From Pseudofabraea citricarpa (lineage: Eukaryota; Ascomycota; Leotiomycetes; Helotiales; Dermateaceae), in NCBI GenBank assembly GCA_029641185.1, contig JAPWGK010000020.1:1-64000 (forward strand): DNA of 64,000 nt. The letters are read 5' to 3'. This document shows, piece by piece, positions 27,550-38,524 of the stretch. A program made the position numbers and the translations under genes. Each line of letters begins with the position of its first letter. Positions within the stretch are counted from its first letter, which is position 1. The notes beneath the pieces were generated by a model. It did no database searches. It was not told where the DNA came from and worked only from the letters and a program-made list of their open reading frames with translations.

Positions 27550-28920
27550 ATGTCATCCCCACTCGACACGCTCCTCGATAATCCTGTATTCGCTGGCGGA
27601 TTGGGTATTGCAGCACTGGGAACAGGTGCTGCCGTGCTGCGGAAGTCTGTTGTTCAAGGAGCTTCACTTATCAAGCGACGCTTGTTGGTTAATCTCGAGA
27701 TCAGCAAACAGGATGAATCATATCGTTGGATTTTGGCATGGCTTTCACTCCCTCGACCACCAGCCGGATTTGTAGCTTCCAAGCTTACCCGCATACACGA
27801 TCTTTCTATCCAGACCACCACAGTCTCAAGCCAGAATGGCCCTTCTCATGCCCAATTCTTCCTCCAGCCAGGCTATGGCCGTCATATTGTCCGTCACAAC
27901 CATACATACATATCGATCCAGCGCGAAAAGCAGAGTTCTTCAAACCTCAATACTGGAGAACCTCACGAAACTCTAACCCTCACTACCCTCTACGCACATC
28001 GGCATATATTTGAGGAAATCTTCGCGGAGGCACACAGATTGGCAGCGGCGGCACAGGAAGGAAAGACCATAATGTATACGGCATCGCGGGGTATGGACTG
28101 GTCAAGATTTGGAGATCCACGACTGAAAAGACCGCTCCAATCCGTGGTACTCGATGAAGGAATTAAAGAAAATATCGTGAAGGATGTGAAGGACTTTTTA
28201 GGACTACAGGAGTGGTATGTGGACCGTGGGATTCCTTACAGACGTGGATATCTGCTCTATGGGCCGCCTGGAAGTGGTAAAAGCTCTTTCATCAAAGCCC
28301 TAGCCGGCGAGCTGGATTTTGGAGTCGCAATCATCAACCTCAGCGAACGAGGAATCACCGACGATAAACTCACCCTTCTCTTGTCCAAATTACCACCACG
28401 CACCATCCTATTGCTCGAAGACGCAGACGCTGCTTTTGCGAATCGACGTCAGGTAGATACTGATGGTTATGGCGGTGGCTCAGTGACATTCTCTGGTCTG
28501 CTTAATGCACTCGACGGTGTAGCAGCGGGAGAGGAACGCCTTGCCTTTCTTACCACGAATCATATCGAACGACTGGACGAAGCATTAATTCGACCTGGGA
28601 GAGTGGATATGACAGTCAGGATTGGGGAAGCAACAAGATATCAAGCGGCGCAAATGTGGGACAGATTCTACGGAGATGTTGATGCAGGTGGTACAGGGAG
28701 AGAACGATTTCTTCAACAGTTAGAAAGCCTTGGCCTTATAAATGGCGCAGGGAAAACAACACCAAGCAAGCTACGAACCAGTACAGCAGCAATCCAGGGG
28801 CTGTTTTTGTTCAATAAAAATGACATGAATGGTGCTATCAAGATGGCTGAAGGGCTAATACCGAGGAGGTATGAGCCAGAACCCTCAAACTCCGAGAATA
28901 GTGTATCGGCTCCCGCCTAG
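27550..28920 (+). CDS. Mitochondrial BCS1-like AAA ATPase
   Basis: BCS1 proteins sit in the mitochondrial inner membrane and translocate the folded Rieske Fe-S protein for insertion into complex III. The gene is a single exon of 456 residues, the usual family length. An N-terminal hydrophobic segment (about 12-32) is followed by basic residues and the BCS1-specific domain (about 30-215). The AAA module has Walker A GPPGSGKSS (238-246), Walker B ILLLEDADAAF (about 286-296) and the RPGRVD arginine-finger region (about 348-353). The start is the first ATG of the frame; the codons before it are not preceded by another ATG. Fungal genomes often carry several BCS1-type paralogues. The intact BCS1 N-domain favours the true assembly factor, but a paralogue cannot be excluded. 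Confidence 0.88.
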   Translation: MSSPLDTLLDNPVFAGGLGIAALGTGAAVLRKSVVQGASLIKRRLLVNLEISKQDESYRWILAWLSLPRPPAGFVASKLTRIHDLSIQTTTVSSQNGPSHAQFFLQPGYGRHIVRHNHTYISIQREKQSSSNLNTGEPHETLTLTTLYAHRHIFEEIFAEAHRLAAAAQEGKTIMYTASRGMDWSRFGDPRLKRPLQSVVLDEGIKENIVKDVKDFLGLQEWYVDRGIPYRRGYLLYGPPGSGKSSFIKALAGELDFGVAIINLSERGITDDKLTLLLSKLPPRTILLLEDADAAFANRRQVDTDGYGGGSVTFSGLLNALDGVAAGEERLAFLTTNHIERLDEALIRPGRVDMTVRIGEATRYQAAQMWDRFYGDVDAGGTGRERFLQQLESLGLINGAGKTTPSKLRTSTAAIQGLFLFNKNDMNGAIKMAEGLIPRRYEPEPSNSENSVSAPA

Positions 28921-29575
28921 ATATTGCACCAGGCTACTCAATAGTGCACTCCCATGGAGCCTGCACAATTAAAAGGGATATCAATGTACAAAACTTGCAT
29001 GAGCCACGACAAGAGTAATGACCCTAAGAATCATCTAGATTTATTAAACATTTGGATAATAAAGTGGTCAGTTATTGTATTCTTGCACATCATGCACAAC
29101 AGAATACAACCTTAAGAACAGATAAATTGTTCGGGATCTTGAATTTGTATCCTGTCCCGTGGATCTGGCGTTAGTAACTGGTTCAAGAGTTCGCTAAAGT
29201 AGTCTTGACGTCGACCACTCTCTTGACTACCAACGAGACTGGAGCCAGCCGTCATTTCCTGTACCCCAAAACAGCAAGCATGACGAAGTAGCGATCTACA
29301 GGTAGATGAGCTTCTCGGCCCAGCCTTCATTACATACCACATTTGATATGTGGAGGCGGAGAAAGCCTATTACATTAGTACGATAAGTGTTGATGCTTGT
29401 AGATGTTTAGTTCATCCCTTGTTTGTTCATCAAAGCAAATAGACAGTATAAGTCTCTTCTCGATTCCCTTCTCTTTTCTCACCCCCTAAGCAATCCCCCA
29501 ATATCAAATAAAATACCTTTGCCATTTCTACAGTTGTAACTCGCAATTCAAGACTCAAATTAATTCACAAACATC
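28921..29575. other. Intergenic, no gene seen
   Basis: It holds the 3' flank of the BCS1-like gene and the promoter of the CHZ-type gene. A pyrimidine-rich stretch (about 29,450-29,490) lies about 100 bp before the next start codon, as is common in fungal promoters. Short ORFs here look random. Confidence 0.5.
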
Positions 29576-29927
29576 ATGTCAAGCCATACCGACGATAAAC
29601 CGGCTGTCCAAAATGACGATTACGTCTCTCGTGCGGGGGAGAAGGATGAAGAAGTTGCGGTACAATCAGACAGTGCACCTGTAGGGGGGGTTTCTGGGAA
29701 CCAGGACACCGACGAGCAACTAGGTATGGATCTAGAAACCACATCTCTTGTTGATTTTGTCGACTTTTTACTGATACCATACAGCCCGTGATGATAGCGA
29801 GGCCATTGACGAATCCAATATTGTCGATGGACGCACCCGCGGTGCTAAGCCCATCGGAAGCTATCGTGAGCCTGGCGATGACGAAGGTCTCCCGGAAGCA
29901 GACGGGAGGAGTGCAGTTGCTCAGTAA
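29576..29927 (+). CDS. Small acidic CHZ-domain-like protein (possible histone chaperone)
   Basis: Two exons (29576-29723, 29785-29927) with a 61-bp intron encode 96 residues. The protein is acidic and predicted disordered. Its C-terminal half contains AIDESNIVDGRTRGAKP, which resembles the CHZ motif of yeast Chz1, a chaperone for H2A.Z-H2B dimers. The phase-1 intron joins DEQL to ARDDSEAID, keeping the motif continuous, and the donor (GTATGG) and acceptor (ACAG) are normal. Known Chz1 proteins are usually longer with more acidic residues around the motif, so this could be a short member of a related fungal family rather than the orthologue. Histone binding is inferred from the motif only. Confidence 0.68.
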
Positions 29928-30968
29928 ATTAACCCTTCTAGGTGTGCATTGGGTGGCAGTGATCGTACGATGTATACACGATGCAAGAAATGCATATAAG
30001 TGCCATTGTTACTTAGTGTAGCTGGGAGGGGTAAGCTTTGCGTTCAGTATCAAATATGTTTATTACCGAGTTCCAATTCTTGTATTCGTATACAATGAGA
30101 TCGTGAGATGTTATGAACCCATGAACGTAATTACGTACTTCAAGAGTGTCCGAATCATTCAACGAGGCAGTGACTCGAAAAATGATATATAATGGAACAT
30201 ATAATTATTATATTATACTTTTATACACCTTCCTGTAAAAATAACTAAGGAAGTGTTTTAGTTTCTCACCATGTAGTCGTTACTATAAAACCGTCCAGAG
30301 TAGATGGTGCATGCGTCACTACTATAATAACGATGGTGATAACAATGAGGCAAGCATCATTTTGTAGCATATCCGAAGTGTAGTTAGTTTAGTATTCGAA
30401 GGGTTATTTGATATGAGTATCAATAGTTAAGCTAGTACCATGATCAATACGCCAGCCTGGATATACCTTATCCGTCTTCCGGACAACACACATATCTTCT
30501 CTGGTGTACTTCTCCCAAAATCATATAAACAATTTGAATTAATATATCAGGTTTCTAGATATCATTAATATCTTTATCGGCCAATGTCAGAACCTGGTAT
30601 AAACGAACAGGATTGGGATGAATCTTTCAATACCAGAAATGATATTTTCCGTCCTTACTGTAGTGTTAGAATATAATCCATGGAAACGAAACATGGGAGC
30701 TGAAGTCCGGCGTATGTAATTCGATTTTCTCGAGTACAATTCTCAGACATTCAGTCTCATGGAATCTTACATTCTCTTGAACCTACTCGCAAAAAAGAAA
30801 ATAGAAGTTTGAGGAGCTTATCTCTTGTGTATACATCTAGATAGTAGCCATGAGTACTTGGTAGACACAAGTTTCATACAGTGCTATACACATAGACTTG
30901 CAACAGCAAATAAATTCATTTTTATGATCTACAAGAGGTTCTCCAACTGGCGGTACACCAAAAATATA
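29928..30968. other. Intergenic, no gene seen
   Basis: Moderately AT-rich. It contains the 3' flanks of two convergent genes. No repeat, tRNA or conserved reading frame was recognised. Confidence 0.5.
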
Positions 30969-33141
30969 CTACAAGGGACACAATCTTCCATTATTGTGCC
31001 ATGAATATGGGAATCCATCAGTGGTCTGAACCTCCCAGTTCTCAGCCCCTACAGCAGTCAGAGCAAAGAAGACACCGAAAGGATCGTACTTCTTCTTCAA
31101 AGAATACAGTTTAGAATAGTTAGTACCGTAGAATTCCTTTTGCAGGTTAGGTTCAAGAAGATCAGCTTCACTCATATATGCACCAGAATCCGGCGCAATG
31201 TTGCGGAATACATCCATGAAGGAGGTCACCCCGAGAGAAGCAGTTTTGATCTCTTCTACCGAGGCATCTGTATCCCACAAGGTCCCAATAATTACATGGT
31301 CGAGGGTATCACGCCATGCTGGAAGAATTGCGGCATCGGTAGGGGGTATGGCTTCGATTCCAGTACCGCTGATATGAAACCCAACAGAGAAATAGCCCTA
31401 AAAAAAATGAGCACTTCATGTGTCAAGGACCGGAGAGATGTTTACAGCTAAGATGGCAGCTTTGTGAGCCTCGAATGTAGCATTTCGTAGAGAGGCGTCT
31501 TGGAAGACGGATCTTGGTATAAGTCGAGAAGCTGTTTTAACCGTAGCTCCACCAACAAACTCTTGAGGGAAAGCAGATTCCCAGGCATCGTGACTAGTTC
31601 CAAGTCAGCTCATGTGCTTCAGATGGAATATATAAATTAGAACCTACAAGTTATCCGAGAACAGATAATACGGAGAAAAGGGTATACCAAGTTCTACAAG
31701 GGCATCAAACCAAGGGTTAAGCAGAGCTTGAGTTTCTTCAATTGTCATCTTTGGTGCAAAGAATGGCGCCATTCTAAAATAGAAAAGACCACTATCGTCA
31801 GTTCCGATCATATATGCGCTTGCTCCAAGATAGTAGTAACCATAGGTACCAGCATCAACGAAACGTTCAAAGTTGTCGAAGTATGCAGAAACTCCTCTCC
31901 AAAAGGTCTCAGAGGTGACGTTGTCAGAAACGGTGAAGTTGAACTGCACAGTTGTAGCGTACATCTTCGGGTAGACTTTGACAGTAAGTGATGTCACAAC
32001 ACCTATGGTGCTACCACCACCTCCCCTCAGCATCCAGAACACATCGGCGTTCTTTTTGGATGTGGCAGTAATAAAACGGCCATCAGCCAAGACAACTGTG
32101 TATATCAGTATTGCGATATAGAACCATACTGCTATTACTTACCTTCCATCGCAAGAACTTGGTCGGCTCCCATACCATAAAGGCTGCTCAATGGAGAATG
32201 ACCACCACCAGCCGTCCATCCACCACCCATACCAACCGTCATTCCTTCTCCGCCCATAGCGGTTACACCGATAGACTTAGCGTACTCGTAGACTTCAAAA
32301 ACCTGAAGGCCAGCACCGACTTTGATTGCAGGACCAACATATCCACTGTCTGCTGTAAACGTCTTCAGATAAGTTTTATCCTTTAGCCAATGGGTCCAGA
32401 TAGAAAGAGCACCGGCACCCGAAGCTTTTCCATTGAAGTCGTGACCTGTATTCTTCACAACAAGTCGAAGGTTGGCGTTCCGAGCAAAATTAACAGCCAA
32501 CTGAATCTGGGCTATATTAGAGGCATTGACAGCATATGAGGGATAACCACCAATTGTGCATGTATCAGCGGGACCCATTCCAGGTGGCAAACAGGTGCGA
32601 CCCTCGTACAGTGGCAGCATAATTGAGGTTGGGTCGGCCATGCTGCAGAAATGTTAGCGAGCAGCAAGCCAATTTCTCTACTCAAGACCCACTGGAATTT
32701 AGAGTCTCCCCATGAGGCTGTCAATGTAGTGCATTCTGCTTCATTGTATTCTGGCCAATCTGGGTAGCACGGTGCTGCCGACGGAACTGTCCTGATGAGG
32801 CGACCACCAAGAAGGAGATCAAAAACCTTCCAGACAAATGGTGCTGGCCAATTCTTATCCCCAGGAAGTAGTTTACAACCTACTGATCTTCTGCTGACCC
32901 CTTCAGTGGTTAAGTTGGCATCGGCAAAAGCGAAGAGATTTGCAAGTGTCTCGTTCTGGAGATTGACTGCGACCTCCAGGAGGACGTTATCAGTCAATTG
33001 GAGAGTCTCACTAGTGAAAAGAGGCGGAGATGCAGATGCGGTGACTATGACAGCAGCTGGGGCGGTGATGTTTGCATCTTGTGCTAAGACGGCTGATACG
33101 AATACAGCGGTGGCTGCACTCAAATAAACGAAGCTCTTCAT
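30969..33141 (-). CDS. Secreted FAD-linked oxidase, berberine-bridge-enzyme family
   Basis: Five exons (33141-32693, 32642-32143, 32095-31648, 31593-31446, 31397-30969) with introns of 47-54 bp give 657 residues. A signal peptide (about 1-20, ending VSAVLAQ) targets secretion. The FAD-binding-4 domain starts near 175; [12 protein letters not shown] places the likely covalent FAD His near 216, and [12 protein letters not shown] follows. The C-terminal BBE motif [14 protein letters not shown] is near 609-622. The position of the second flavin-linking Cys in bicovalent BBE enzymes is Met here (GGEGMTVG), so flavin attachment is probably through His only. The long N-terminal extension with [13 protein letters not shown] resembles fungal isoamyl-alcohol-oxidase-like proteins. 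The substrate cannot be predicted. No biosynthetic partner genes lie next to it, so a secondary-metabolite role is not supported. Confidence 0.88.
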
Positions 33142-35170
33142 AACTGCAAGGAGATCCCATCAGTTTGAGCCACAAGACAAGATGTTTCACAAGGCTGGGG
33201 ATCTCACTGAGTGGAAGAGGCTTCTGAGATAAAGGATGCAAGCTGATAGAATCCTAACCCACGCCTTGTTGAGCTAACCAAGCTGGCAATCTAGGAGCGC
33301 ATGGGACGAACAAGTATTTAACCACGCATGATATTGGCACTAATCCAATAAGAAGAGATACTGCCTATTGGAATCGCTTAGTTGTATGTGGTTCATTTCA
33401 GAGGGTATATACGATGTAATCTTTGGAGTGGATCTTCAGTTACTACGGTGTTGCGTATGCTCCGATTCGCCCTAGTCATCGAAAGTTACTTGGCTAGATT
33501 GGTGTAGAATCTCCTTTTGGGAAACAAGACTGCTGCCCAGTCATTCTGACAGTGCAGTACGATTTTACGGAACGTACATCGGTAGCATTCCAACAGTGGC
33601 GAGGAGAAAGCTCTAAGGGGGGTCATGGCACAGTACAACAATCGCTGCTGATACGGCGGTAGTTATTTTAAGGCAAAGGACAGTGTCATTCAATTTCCAA
33701 GGCATGCTAAGGCTAGAATTGATCGCTCAACGACCAGGAACTAGCGGGTGGTAAAGCAATGGAGGCCATGACAAAGGTCGAGACAGGCGGGCGTTGAAGA
33801 TCAATCTTCCCCATCATGATGGACCCCTCTCTTTTGTTAAGCACAGCCGACACGGTCTGTGCGATTTCTAAGGAAACAATGCAAGTTCAGATTGCCCTGA
33901 CGAAATCTTGCAAGTTCACCAGGGTTTGCCTCGTATTCCAGACCAGAGAAGTCTGACATCTTACGGTAGAGAAGCAGTGCCGGAAATGAACGCCTCTTTC
34001 CTGAAGAACCCGGTAGTGCGATGCACGAGAAACGATACTCGGCCAGGCCTCCGCCCCAGATTGTCGGGAAGAGGCCGGGCTTTACTGCATGCAGGACTAT
34101 CCATGCAGTTACGACTTGTTTGCAATAGATTATTGCGTGCAGCGGCACAGCAACCGTGGATCCCACACCTCTGTGATTGGTGACTATGGCTTCTGATAGC
34201 CAAGAAGCTTGTTTTTGACGTGCCAAGTCGGACTTGAAATGCAAGAGCTACTCTATCGGGCAGGCCATTCTCACAAAGTCCACAAATTATGCTGGACTCC
34301 ACAGACGCCGCTACGAGCTCGGCTAATTTAGAATACTCACTCATGTACTACCAAAGCCCCAAGAGTCAATCAACCACAAGGCGAGACATATCGAATCATA
34401 TAGCTCACCGGATGATCGTATGAGTCTAATCACATATGTACAAATGTCAGTTGTTGGCACTGTCGCTCACAAGATTTATGCTCGAATACCTCCCACCTGT
34501 TGTTTTCCTTTGTATTGGAGAACCTCACCTAAAAGCTAACTACGCTAACTGGGATTCAAACGACGAAATAAAGTCATCAGGAATAAGCAGCGCTATTTTC
34601 CGTGGATATTGCAGGCCAATGGTAGGAACTATACCCAGGGTTCGTTTGAGTGACTACTTTTGGCACTTTACCCAGCCGGGGAATTTTCATTTACAGGATT
34701 CTTACTGGTGAAAATGCATACCAAGAGCACGGATGAAGTTGCTTTTTTACGCTCTCGGTCATCGAGATACTTTTTCTGCTGCCGGAGTACGGGGTAGATG
34801 GTATACTACCCGCTGGTTCGTCAGAAGTGATCAGCAAGAAAGCGACATTCTCCACGACCTTCTGCAACCTCAGTGCGCAACATTTCCCTTTTGAACGGTC
34901 TTGCCTTCAGGTTTCAGAGGTACTACCAGTTATTGTGGTAAACTCTTCTTAGCATGTCGCATCGGCGACAGGCATGGTTTTGCATTTTATCCTGAGTCCT
35001 TGGAGCTCGTGAGCGATCTCGATCTGTTTGGGTTTAGAAACCAATTATCTATAATTAAGGGCCGATCGCCTCCCTGTATCCTATGTAAAGCACGTCTTGT
35101 TCTGATTCAGTGTTGACATTGGAATCCCGTCCGATCAGTACTTCTTTCGAATTTTTATGTGAAAGCAATA
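33142..35170. other. Long intergenic region between divergent genes, no supported gene
   Basis: About 2 kb of normal composition between the oxidase (-) and the PTH11-like gene (+). Two overlapping minus-strand ORFs (33,837-34,344) reach 127-135 codons but show no family motif, no splice continuation and unremarkable sequence. The region probably carries both promoters and perhaps decayed sequence. Confidence 0.45.
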
Positions 35171-36684
35171 ATGGCCGACAACTTAGATCACAGTAATCTG
35201 CAGGGTCAAGCTTTCACGATCATCTTGGCCTTTCCGTGTATTGCGACTATTGCTCTTGGTCTTCGTTTGTATAGTCGATCTCTCACGAGTACATTTGCTG
35301 CGGGTATATATCTATCTAAAACACTGTTGGTGATTATAAGCTAACGTTCAAAAGATGACTGGTTTATCTGTGGTGCTTGGGTGAGTGTGGGATAAATACT
35401 GGCCAGTGTGGAACTGATAAGATGCAGATTGTCTACTGGGCAGAGACATATACTTCATACAAACGTAAGCGTTTGATTCTGTTGACTCGATGCTATGCTT
35501 AACCATGCGGTAGTCATACAAACTTTGTGGATTGGGCATCATGTGTACGATATTCCGCCGCCACCAATATTTGATCCCGTACTAGGTGGGAAATATAGTT
35601 ACGCAGTGAATCTTCCTTCTTCCCTTTCCAATTCGTGGTAGACGCTAATTTCTCACAGACTCAAATTCTCTATAACCCAATATTAGCACTTATCAAAACC
35701 TCCATTTTGTTATTCCTAATGCGCCTGACGGGTCAAAAAAAAATCGTGCGTGCTTGCATTTGGGCTCTTCTAGTGATAAATGGACGGTTATGATTGTCGT
35801 CTTTCTCCTAACGATGTTGCAATGCCTACCGATGGCAGCTATGTGGGATAGAGCCTCCTACCCCAATGCAAAGTGTCTCAATTTTGCGGATTTCGTTACT
35901 GGGACAGCTGCTGCTTCAACAGTGACAGATGGGTTTGTGCTTATCCTTCCTACCTGGATTGTCTGGGATCTGCAGGTACGCATCAAGGTGCAAATTTATT
36001 TTCGTTGGTATGATTCACAAGCTTTAAGATGCTTACTTCGATGAAGTATCTAAATCGCGTTTGAATCATACTCGGCCCCTATTCGGACTTTATATAATAT
36101 ATAATACTAACACCGATGCTTCATGGTGTAGGTCCATAAAAAACAGAAGATCATACTAATTGGTATTCTCTCCTTCGGACTAGTGTAAGTATCGAACTTC
36201 TAAGTGATGCATGACTCTAAGCTAGGGCTGAAACACTTATAGGACACTCATAGCCGGAATAGTACGCACAGTACTCCTCGATCGCTTTGATAGAAGCCCG
36301 CCAGCAGACTCGAGCTACTCACTGCTTTTCTGTCTCTCAACAATTGAGATAGGCCTTGCTTTCGTAGCAGCATGTGCGCCAGCTCTGCGACCAATCGTCG
36401 TTAAAGTCCTACCGAAAGTGTTCGGCACCCGCAGCACCAAATATGGCAAGACGTCAGGACAACCAGCCTGCTCGAATTCGTACGAACTCAGCAGTCGATC
36501 GCGTCATAATATTACGCAAAACCATACGCAGATCAAGGCCGGGAACAGCGGATCGATGAGTGGATTAAATAAAGGTAGGTTGCAGAGCAAGAACGGAATT
36601 ATAATGACGACTGAGACGGAAATCAAATGGCACGACTCAATCAAGGCTTCCAGGCGAGGAAGTAGTACAGAAAGTCTAGTTTAG
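35171..36684 (+). CDS. PTH11-like seven-transmembrane protein with a one-base frameshift
   Basis: Fungal PTH11-like proteins (rhodopsin-like/SAT4 family) are plasma-membrane receptors that often sense surfaces or host cues. Seven exons: 35171-35303, 35355-35380, 35428-35464, 35514-35605, 35659-35975, 36132-36184, 36243-36684. Family landmarks are intact: DDWFICGAW after helix 1, the QILYNPILALIKTSILLFL helix, LQCLPMAAMW, and the last helix pair (IILIGILSFGLVTLIAG; IGLAFVAACAPALRP) with a polar tail. The exon lengths total 1,100 nt, one short of a multiple of three. Within exon 5 the frame must change between about 35,783 and 35,795, inside the helix before LQCLP; the original frame stops at TGA 35,790-35,792. 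All splice sites look normal. It is either a recent pseudogene or a one-base sequencing error. Confidence 0.75.
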
Positions 36685-38524
36685 ACTTTTGCTTTCGATA
36701 TTTTCCCTTTCTTCCTTTTCTTGGCTTTCTTTGTTTCTCTATGGACTTGGTGTGTAGATTAAGTATTTGGAGTAGCGCCTGGGTAATAGTAGAACGACTT
36801 CTCGTATACTAGTATAGCTGTGGTAGTATATAAAACTGAGATGCAAACCACACTAAGCGGAAGCTCTGGAATTCAACTACACTTATCAATAAGTTGGCTA
36901 TACTAGTAGTACCTTTATTCCAGACATATATGCGGAGACGCTTTAGAGGAGGAGTTTATAAGGGATATATTCTCTAGCAAGCTTGGGATAGGTATAACTA
37001 TACCCAGAGGATTAGCCTCTTGATAGCACCGTAATCTCGGGATAGATGTTAAGATATTTCTCCTTCAATTTTTTTATTTTTTATTCCTCGAGGTAATGAT
37101 TTAATTGTCATTCGATTTGCTTTTTGTTATTTAATGCTTAGTTGAAAACCTGATAAAAAACCATAATATAATCTCTCTTAAATAGATACAACTAGGGGTA
37201 AAGTATATACAAGTATAGTGAAAGCGAAAATAACGTCCTTTGAAGTAACATATTAAAATTATAGCTTATGTAAACTCATAAGAATAGGAATATAAGAAGG
37301 GCATAAGAATATAAAATATAAAGAATAACCTACTTTAGAGGACCTCCCTTGCACCCACTTTAACTATATTATGAGTTTTCTCTATATAAAACTCCAGGCA
37401 CTTAAAAACCCAAGAAAACCCTTTATTATGTTTAGCTCGTGAACTCCTCATAAAAATATCTTACCGATCGCTTCTCGCATGTTTCGGCGAAGGAGCAAGT
37501 TGTCCTTCCAGCCATATACCAAACAAGTTGCGCAGAAGGACTACGTCTCCATATATCGACCGCATATGAGTTCTACAGTTGTGATTCGTGAGCCCCTGCT
37601 ACTCGAGTTGACTTGTACACAGCTCTGCGAGCTAACATAGAGAGTAACGGTAGCTTACCAGATGCAAAGGCGAGATACAATGCAGTGTAAGCTGTATTGG
37701 TGTCTGATACATCAGTTGATAATTGATCTCTCGACTGGTGTTTGTCGGGAGACGTTATGAAAGCAGAGAAAACGCTCTTCTCGGCTGTTATTGACCGATA
37801 CCGATGGTTTCGCCGATTAGCTTGAGTACACTCGTATATTTGTGATCCCTTGCACCCTCAAATGATCTCACCAGAGAGAAGATCTGCTGTCCGGCACGAA
37901 AGAACCTCCTCCCCCATCCCCCCCATTGAATCACGCAGACAATTTGGCCCTTTTGGCGTAAGTGATAAATCTTTCATATTGATATAGCGATCGCAAACAA
38001 ACCACCGGCTATGTTCTCAGACGGCGCAGAGCAAACTGCTAGGTAGGAACCTTTGTAAATGCTAGATACCCTTCCAGGTTCTGCTTCCCACTGTACCCTG
38101 TCGTCTCGGTGGTGCAGAGAGAACCAATCCAGAGAACAAACCCCAATAGAGTGATATACCCGTTTTAATCTCCTACTCTCAATTACGAGTTAAGTTTCTA
38201 AAAGTCAGAGCAATTGGTATAGTCGAATATCCAACTACAGTTACTATGAGGCCGGGAGGGTTACTTCTGCAATGTCACAAACCAACCTATATGTTTTTGG
38301 GACACGTGACAGAACAAGCGAACAAAGGTATCAGCGAACCAATCAAAGGGTATATATTTTGTCAAACCCCTTTTAACACACCAACCACCTAGGTAACTTC
38401 TATTACAACTAAACGAAATAGCGTCATAAACCCGACCGTAAAAGCGCAGTTCGGGCTAGTTTGTTTTTCGCTCTCAGCTGCCACATATCATATTAAAAGT
38501 ATTGATCAAGCTAGACAGTGTGGT
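36685..38524. other. Intergenic between convergent genes, no gene seen
   Basis: About 1.8 kb. The part 37,060-37,440 is AT-rich but retains CA and TG, so it is not strongly RIP-mutated. No repeat partner in the window and no coding remnant were recognised. Confidence 0.45.

Noticed and set aside
33837..34344. Two overlapping minus-strand ORFs of 127-135 codons
   Set aside because: No recognisable motif, no supporting splice sites and no conserved domain; ORFs of this size arise by chance in normal-GC intergenic DNA.
34901..35116. Possible small gene upstream of the PTH11-like gene
   Set aside because: Short, motif-free, and without a consistent start or splice context.
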